From assembly GCA_036362985.1 (NCBI GenBank), contig JAYGXS010000009.1, positions 22,949,552 to 23,013,551 on the forward strand: 64,000 nt of DNA, given 5' to 3'. The DNA comes from Ligula intestinalis (taxonomy: Eukaryota; Platyhelminthes; Cestoda; Diphyllobothriidea; Diphyllobothriidae). The translations under genes and the position numbers were made by a program. The notes under the pieces were generated by a model. The model searched no databases, was not told the origin of the DNA, and was given only the letters and a program-made list of their open reading frames with translations. Below are positions 58,515 to 64,000 of this stretch, piece after piece; position 1 is the first letter of the stretch; each line of letters opens with the position of its first letter.

Positions 58515-59163
58515 ACGGAAAAAATTTGCATTTCTAGGAGTTGTAGGATGTGGGCGTATCCGAGGCGATTCTACGGTTTATCGTGTTTGTCTCGTAGGAG
58601 TAACTGGATGGTCTGGACTGCCAGGTCGTGTGGAGTAGAAGTAAAAAGGGACGTGACATCAAAAAGGACCATGATGTTGTTTGGCAGGAGAGTTATTCCT
58701 TTAACTTTCTCCAAGAATCGTGTTGATGACCGGACTGTGGGGTCTGAATCATTGGTAAAATATCTGAGCCATCAAAACAGCCACTTTGCCAGTCTGTAGG
58801 TCAAAGGTCCTTTGAGAGGTACGATTGGCCGGATGTGTGCGCCGTCTTTGTGCACCTTGGGGCGACCATAGAAGTTGGTCAGGGCCATTTTTCGCGCTCT
58901 TGATATGCATCGGTCGATTGACGGTCTTGCAACTGATTTCCCCGTTGCCCACATCATTGTTTTCATCTCGCGTGTCAGCGTTTTTATGCGGTTGGACATG
59001 CATGGCAAGTAGGATTGACGATCCGCTAGCAAAGTTTGAGCTTTGTTGATTTAGTCTTTCCTTTCCAATACGACAGTGGAGTGCCCGATGCCTACCGGCA
59101 CGATAAAGAGATCAGTGTCGGCTCTGAGTTCCCTAGCTGCCTTACATTCGACCTTTGAGACGT
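58515..59163 (-). pseudogene. PLE family B reverse transcriptase fragment
   Basis: The minus strand reads ARELRADTDLFIVPV, STVVLERKD, a stop (59051), INKAQTLLADRQSYLPC, NFYGRPKVHKDG, IRPIVPLKGPLTYRLAKWLF, a stop, then IMVLFDVTSLFTSTP (the palm motif A region), and a stop near 58589. These are the N-terminal and first palm motifs of a Penelope-like reverse transcriptase. The catalytic aspartate of motif A (FD) is kept. Motifs B and C are absent because similarity ends near 58515. Three in-frame stops show it is dead. Its 5' edge abuts an inverted piece of PLE family A at 59168. Confidence 0.85.
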
Positions 59164-59167
59164 GTGG

Positions 59168-59384
59168 GAACTGAACATTCTTTGTACATAATTTTAATGA
59201 CTCTCTTAATATTTCATCAAAATATTGCGGGCAGATATATGATATCTTTGGACGTTGAGTCACTATTTACCAACGTGCCCCTGGATGAAACAGTTGATAT
59301 CATTTGTGCATATGCTTCTGAAACTCGCCTGCCCCTGACATATTACGAGAGTCATTAAACTTATGTACAAAGAATGTTCAGTTC
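59168..59384. repeat. 38-bp inverted repeat inside PLE junction
   Basis: 59168-59205 and 59347-59384 are reverse complements with one mismatch. The right arm is in its native place, encoding LNLCTKNVQF of the family A reverse transcriptase. The left arm is an inverted copy at the truncated 5' end. The loop is 141 bases. Confidence 0.9.
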
Positions 59385-60440
59385 CTATTTAATGGCCAAC
59401 TTTATAGACAAGTTGACGGAGTGGCAATGGGTAGTCCTCTTGGTCCTACCTTTGCAAATATATTTATGGGTCACCTCGAAGAAAAAGTAACTTCCACATT
59501 GAAAAGTACAAAACTCTATAGAAGATATGTGGATGACGTCTTTGCAATTGTTAAAAACATGAAGGAAGCTAAGAAACTACTGTTAACAATGAACAGTTTA
59601 CATCCAAAAATGAAATTTACGATGGAAGTGGAACGTGGAAACCAGTTTTCTTTCTTAGACGTTCACATGACTAGGAAAAAAGATGGTTCTATAACGCGTA
59701 GAGTTTTCCATAAGAATACATGGAGAGGGCAGTATTTGCATTATCTAAGTTTTGTCCCCTTACAATGGAAACCTAACTTAGTTTGAACCCTCTTCCAGAG
59801 GACAAGCAAAATCTGCTCAATGGATACACTGGATGCAGAAATTGCCAGCCTCAAGGAAACTCTTCTCAAGTGTGGTAATCCAGCTCACTTTATTGAAAAG
59901 AATAGCAAACCCTTACGGCAAAAGGTTATAGAACAATGAACTCCGAAAAAGCCTGTTTTCATTTCCTTGCCATTTAAGGGAGACAACACCTTAAACACCA
60001 TCATGAGACGTTTACGCAATACCATTGAAAGGACCTATTTTGCAGCTGAGCTTGTATTTTGCAACTCGGTGAAGACCCTTGCGATTCCAATTGCGAAAGA
60101 TGCCTTGCCGTTGTACGCCACTTCTAATGTTGTTGACCAATTTACATGCACTTGCGGATGCAAGTACATAGGACGAACACAACTGCAATTGGCAGCCAGA
60201 GCAAAAGAGCACTAGCCGAATTGGTTATTAAGACAGGAGAATAGGACTCCCCGTTCTTCTATCACTGGATACCTACTGGATACGGGTCATTCTGTTGACC
60301 CTAAAACATCCTTCCGAGTACTTTTTCGGGCACGAACAACGCGTATCTTACGCTACCTGGAGGCATCATACATAAGGCGGTTTAAACCTGACCTATGTAA
60401 ACAACTGGAGCATGTGGTGAACCTAACCCTGCCGTGGTAG
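59206..60440 (+). pseudogene. PLE family A: reverse transcriptase and GIY-YIG, broken
   Basis: Starts inside the palm domain: YMISLDVESLFTNVP (motif A, aspartate kept), LNLCTKNVQFLFNGQLY after a frameshift near 59355, GVAMGSPLGPTFANIFM (motif B), YRRYVDDVFAI (motif C, catalytic DD), and FSFLDVHMTRK. After a stop at 59784 comes a linker (EIASLKETLLKCGNPAHFI, stop at 59938, ISLPFKGDNT). The GIY-YIG domain follows: FTCTCGCKYIGRTQLQLAAR, EH, a stop at 60213, LLDTGHSVDPKTSFRVL, RFKPDLCKQLEHV and a natural LTLPW-stop at 60437. PLEs copy themselves by target-primed reverse transcription, and the nuclease probably nicks the target. This copy is 5'-truncated and has one frameshift and three premature stops. 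Confidence 0.92.
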
Positions 60441-60760
60441 CACCGACTCCTTGTTTACCTACCCCCTTCCCACCTTTTTGCCTTCGATGTTTTTGCCTTC
60501 GATGTTTTTGCCTTAGACAGTTTACTGCGTTTTTTGCAGCCCACAATGTTTGAATACCTACTTTATTGACTGTCTCTTGGCTAACTCAAGTGACCTTGAC
60601 GTTTTGGATTGATTTTTCTGTATGAATTCAATTCTGTAATTTATCATTCGCTATTCTGTTTATGCAGCGAGCGGAAGTGGCTGATGAGCGCTCGCGGAAT
60701 TTATTGTCCCATTAAATTCTGCTACATATGCTGTCTTCAAATAAGGTGGTCGACGCTGAT
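60441..60760 (+). mobile_element. PLE family A 3' flank
   Basis: Contains three tandem TTTTTGCCTTCGATG-type units (60473-60517). At 60670-60697 a 7-bp hairpin (GCGAGCG with CGCTCGC) encloses CTGATGA, followed by GGAATTTATTGTCCC, which resembles the R1 terminus (GCGAATAAA, TTGTCCC). It may be the shortened end of the element. Confidence 0.45.
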
Positions 60761-61076
60761 GCCGACGCTAAGGCTAAAATCCTGCTGTCTTACTGTATGA
60801 CATCTGCTCCGCCAATCCGACACTTGTTAGATCGACCATCGAAAAATACGGCACCAATCACGTGGTCCCGGGTACAGGGCGCAAAATACAGGACTCGCGT
60901 GTAAAAGTGATGCCGACTTGCGTTGTAGCAAACAGGCACACTCACTTACCTCCTCTACCTTGATCCGATCACACGTCAATGCCAAGACGACCACGGTTGC
61001 ATCAACGAAATGAGAGTTTTCTAGGGAAGTCTAAAGGCAAAATGCAAATAATAATTGGTAACGGAGATCGATCACA
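60761..61076. other. No gene recognised
   Basis: About 300 bases between the family A 3' flank and the family B 3' end. Nothing recognised. Confidence 0.4.
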
Positions 61077-61084
61077 GCAAAAAA

Positions 61085-62085
61085 TTTTTTCGTGAGCTTT
61101 CGAGCTCCTACAAGAGCCCATCGTCAGAGGTGGAGCAACAGTAACAAATGTGGAAGCTACTTGGGGCGTGTGTACAATAACTAAAATTTTGAACATGCAG
61201 AAAATCAATAATTGTCTGTGCTGCCGACTTGCCACTGAGAGCTGTGCTAGCCTGTGTCAGTAGGCAAGATGGACAAGTTGGGTGGAAATATTTACAGAAA
61301 TAGAATCGTCAACAAAACAAGTAATAGTAATGGTGGGAGGGATGGGCAATTAAAAAAGTCATAGGAGAAGGGAAGGAGGATGAGAAGAGAGGGATTGTGT
61401 AGGCTTGGCAGCCAAATGGCCACGTCAGCATCGAAAGTGGGATGATTATAGAGGATGTTGGGCCAATTGATTACGGCGGGCGTCTGGATGTGATCGTTTG
61501 CAATAGCGTAAGGCCCTGTATGCTGGCGCCAATTCGGCACATCTGTTGACCGAATTCTCATCCGTGGACCAGGCTTCGATACATTTTCTGCTCGTCTTGT
61601 TTCCCGCGTGGGCGAGTACCTTGACAGCAGTGAAGTTGAACTCATGCCCTGTTTCGCAGGTGTGAGTTGCAACTTGTGATGATTCGTCGCCTAGTCACAC
61701 GGCCTGCTTGTGTTCATGTATACGCGATCCGAGCATGCATTCCGTTTGACCTGTATAATTACAGCGACAGTTTAGGCATGTGATGCGATATACTAATCCA
61801 AATTGTTCATTCTGCGTAAGCCGGTCTTTTTTTTCATCACTCTACTGCACATTCTAGCTTTGGGTCTGTGTGCAATTCCAACACCTAGTCCCGCAGTGAT
61901 GCGCTCAGTAGCTTCTGAGACGTCTTTTATGTATGGCAGAGCGTGCCATATCTTCGGTGGTTCTTCTGTTTGGGTCCCCCGGGGCCGAACGCGAAGGAAT
62001 CGGTTTATAAATGCTTTTGGATAACAGTTCCGCGTGAACTGGTCACGGAGATATCTGGCCTCGCGTGTCTTTTCAGTTTTTGGTA
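61085..62085 (-). pseudogene. PLE family B 3' part: linker, GIY-YIG, hammerhead-like end
   Basis: On the minus strand: the PLE linker (KYLRDQF-like, then PPKIWHALPYIKDVSEATER in homologous frame), a one-base frameshift near 61797, the GIY-YIG domain (VYRITCLNCRCNYTGQTEC, IHEHKQAV, a stop near 61696, THTCETGHEFNF, CIEAWSTDENSVNRC), a stop near 61440, and a 3' UTR. A hammerhead-like motif at 61096-61128 ends it: CTGACGA, T, GGGCTC hairpin with GAGCTC, GAAAGCTC. The upstream edge at about 62085 lies near the start of a second family B copy in opposite orientation, and the linker of this copy is the reverse complement of 63770-64000. Confidence 0.85.
61096..61128 (-). ncRNA. Hammerhead-like motif at PLE family B 3' end
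   Basis: CTGACGA (61122-61128), one extra T, helix II GGGCTC with GAGCTC, then GAAA and the palindrome AGCT with C at the cleavage position (61096-61102 region). The minimal palindromic helix III is like that of known PLE hammerheads. A convincing helix I is not visible, and the extra T may prevent cleavage. Confidence 0.5.
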
Positions 62086-62289
62086 AAAATGTTGAAATAA
62101 ATCGATATTTTTACGGACAAACGAACAAAAGCACTTGAATTCGTAATTTGTTTAGCAGAACTTCCAAAACCATCTGTATCTCGTTGCATTCGATCTCTCA
62201 AAACAATTAAAAAGGAATGTGAGAAAGGGAACTCTTTGGAGATTTTATCGCCGACAATCTTGGAAAGATGATCTCAACTTTGACACGCT

Positions 62290-64000
62290 ACCAGCAGACT
62301 AAGAAAGGGGATGGTTGGAGAGAAAACGGAATAATTTAAAACCCGCTGACACTACAAGCCCTGGCGTGGTCCACAACCTCTCATCCAAACAACTAGCAGA
62401 ACAGGAATTACACGTGCTACGGCATGAAACCTGTTTTAATACCGCAGATGCCGACCCAGTTGACTTCATTACTGTACAAGAAGCGACGATGTTGAGAACT
62501 GAAGCAACTGACGACACAAAACACTTAGTCCGACAACGTGTGACCTCCTTGTTGATGGCTTACAAACGAAGCAATATATTTCGCAAAGGCAGTCAAAAGA
62601 CATGAAATACCTGAGGAAAGATGACAGTATTATCGCCCTGCCTACTGATAAGGGATGATCGACTGTCGTGATGAATTGACATGACTACAGTGAAAAAAAT
62701 TAACATTTCTGGACGACAGAATTTTACAGACCAGCTGGGAACTCACAAGCAAAAGCAGTATCTGACTGTCAGACTAAACTACTTAGAGAATACTGGCGCA
62801 AGAATGTGATTACGGTGAATGAGTGGCGCGAGATGAAAGTAATGGTTACCGCTCTGGCTAGATTCTATAGACTGCCAAAAATCCACAAACTGAATGTCCC
62901 ACTTCGGCCAATCGTTGCCCCTAAAGGCAGCCCAACCTATAACTTGGCAAAGTGGATGAATAGAAAACTTAATTTCCTCCAAGGCAACTCGATTACCTCA
63001 GTCCAATCAGCCTCTCGATTCCTCGAGGACCTCCGACGTCGGACGATTCAATCGGACGAAATCATGGTTTCTTTCGATGTGACGTCATTGCTCACATCCA
63101 TACCGCCAAAACTTGCGCACGATATCTTACAGAAGAGACTTTAAGAGGCATATGATGAGGCCCAAAACCCACTAAAAATTAAACACCTTATGAGGTTATT
63201 CAAATTCTGCCAGAAAACTTACTGTACCTTTGAAGGTGTTTTTCCCCGGTACAAATTGAAAACAGGCGAAAACAGGCGAAAACAGCAGAATTCATTGATA
63301 TCAATGAATTCTGCTACTTTACCTTTGCTGGAGAAACGTGTGAACAGATCAAAGGAACTCCGATGGGCTCCCCGATCTCTGGCTTAGTGGCAGAACTGGT
63401 TCTACAGGAACTAGAAAACATTGCCTTCACCCACATGAGCCTGTCTTCTGACGCCGCTACGTCGATGACACGTTTGTCATCATCACGAGAAATATGCTGC
63501 AAAACTTCCATGACTTGCTCAATGGAATATTTCCTGACATACAATTTACACGGGAAGAAGAAAAAGAGCAGCAGCTGCCTTTCGTTGATGTCCACGTCAA
63601 GAGAACACCCAACGGTGAATTAGGGACGACGGTTTACAGGAAGATGACGAACACAACATAAATCCTCAGTTTTCACAGTAGCCATCCAGTTGCCCACAAA
63701 CGGAGCTGTGTAAAAACACTCTTCAAACGGATCCAGACCCACTGCAGTAAACCAGAGGAAAAGGCACGCGAGGCCAAATATCTCCGTGACCAGTTCATGT
63801 GGAACGGTTATCCAAAAGCATGTATAAACCGATTCCTTCGCGTTCGGCCCCGGGGGACCCAAACAGAAGAACCACCGAAGATATGGCACGCTCTGCCATA
63901 CATAAAAGACGTCTCAGAAGCTACTGAGCGCATCACTGCGGGACTAGGTGTTGGAATTGCACACAGACCCAAAGCTAGAATGTGCAGTAGAGTGATGAAA
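62290..64000 (+). pseudogene. PLE family B reverse transcriptase, 5' and middle part, open at window end
   Basis: N-terminal region (62315-62605: VVHNLSSKQLAEQELHVLRH); IIALPTDKG with a stop where an R is usual; FYRLPKIHKLNVPLRPIVAP, GSPTYNLAKW (RT fingers); IMVSFDVTSLLTSIPP (motif A); a stop near 63142; EQIKGTPMGSPISGLVAEL (motif B); RYVDDTFVIITRN (motif C) after a frameshift near 63450; LPFVDVHVKRTPNGELGTT; a stop at 63659; HPVAHKRSCVKTLF; the linker EAKYLRDQFMWNGYP and PPKIWHALPYIKDVSEATER, running off the window. The GIY-YIG domain should lie just beyond 64000. A 32-bp perfect palindrome (63284-63315) and a short tandem GAAAACAGGC interrupt the frame between motifs A and B. Dead copy with several stops and frameshifts. 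Confidence 0.92.

Noticed and set aside
60670..60700. Full hammerhead at PLE family A 3' flank
   Set aside because: CTGATGA is present but lies inside a 7-bp hairpin loop, and GGAAT with T instead of A follows; no helix III or cleavage site can be drawn.
28484..64000. Further PDE4 exons (UCR2, catalytic domain)
   Set aside because: Looked for the UCR2 block and the metal-binding HD motifs of the catalytic domain in open frames of 60 codons or more; none was seen. Short exons could still have been missed.
1..64000. CRISPR arrays, bacterial operons, rRNA genes
   Set aside because: No regularly spaced repeats, no operon-like coding density and no recognisable rRNA; the content is that of an animal nuclear genome.

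Overview
The window reads as repeat-rich, gene-poor animal nuclear DNA. Only one host gene segment is supported: the first coding exon of a cAMP phosphodiesterase of the PDE4/dunce class (27432-28468, + strand). It ends at a clean splice donor, and no later exon of the gene is recognisable in the 35 kb that follow, so that stretch is either a very long intron or is followed by unrelated DNA. Degenerate Penelope-like elements (PLEs with reverse transcriptase and GIY-YIG nuclease), tRNA-derived SINEs and hammerhead-ribozyme-like motifs together suggest a flatworm. A large-genome tapeworm such as a diphyllobothriid is my guess; no sequence here proves the species.

Layout. 1-26 kb: no recognisable host gene. 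It holds SINEs, fold-back structures (4117-4475, 8867-9025), a 1-kb dispersed repeat (5470-6480), two inverted-repeat elements carrying the tail of a PLE nuclease (6567-7260, 13417-14226), an inverted-repeat element with a 13-bp target-site duplication (8064-8376), and several short elements with a hammerhead-like end (15-23 kb). 26-28.5 kb: GC-rich 5' region and first coding exon of PDE4. 28.5-30.6 kb: a roughly 0.9-kb tandem duplication starting about 14 bases inside the intron. 31-53 kb: further dispersed repeats, SINEs, a second copy of the 1-kb repeat and a PLE nuclease remnant (36.2 kb). 53-64 kb: a LINE tail and a cluster of broken PLE copies of at least two families in both orientations. 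The last copy (62290-64000, +) runs off the window.

The main observation is that hammerhead-ribozyme architecture occurs in three repeat classes here. (1) About a dozen copies or fragments of a tRNA-derived SINE carry a 45-nt motif with CTGATGA, helix II, GAAA, a self-complementary 8-mer and a second helix I strand. Two lineages of the SINE differ by paired, compensatory substitutions in all three helices. (2) Short inverted-repeat elements end in GAAACGTC. (3) PLE family B 3' ends carry GAAAGCTC. In all three classes helix III is a short palindrome (ATGGCCAT or AAGGCCTT, ACGT, AGCT), which would suit cleavage as a dimer. PLE-borne and SINE-borne hammerheads are known in animals, including schistosomes; whether this SINE family has been described cannot be decided here.

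All PLE open reading frames seen are interrupted by stops or frameshifts. Coordinates of repeats are eye-aligned and approximate to about 10-20 bases unless exact motifs are named.
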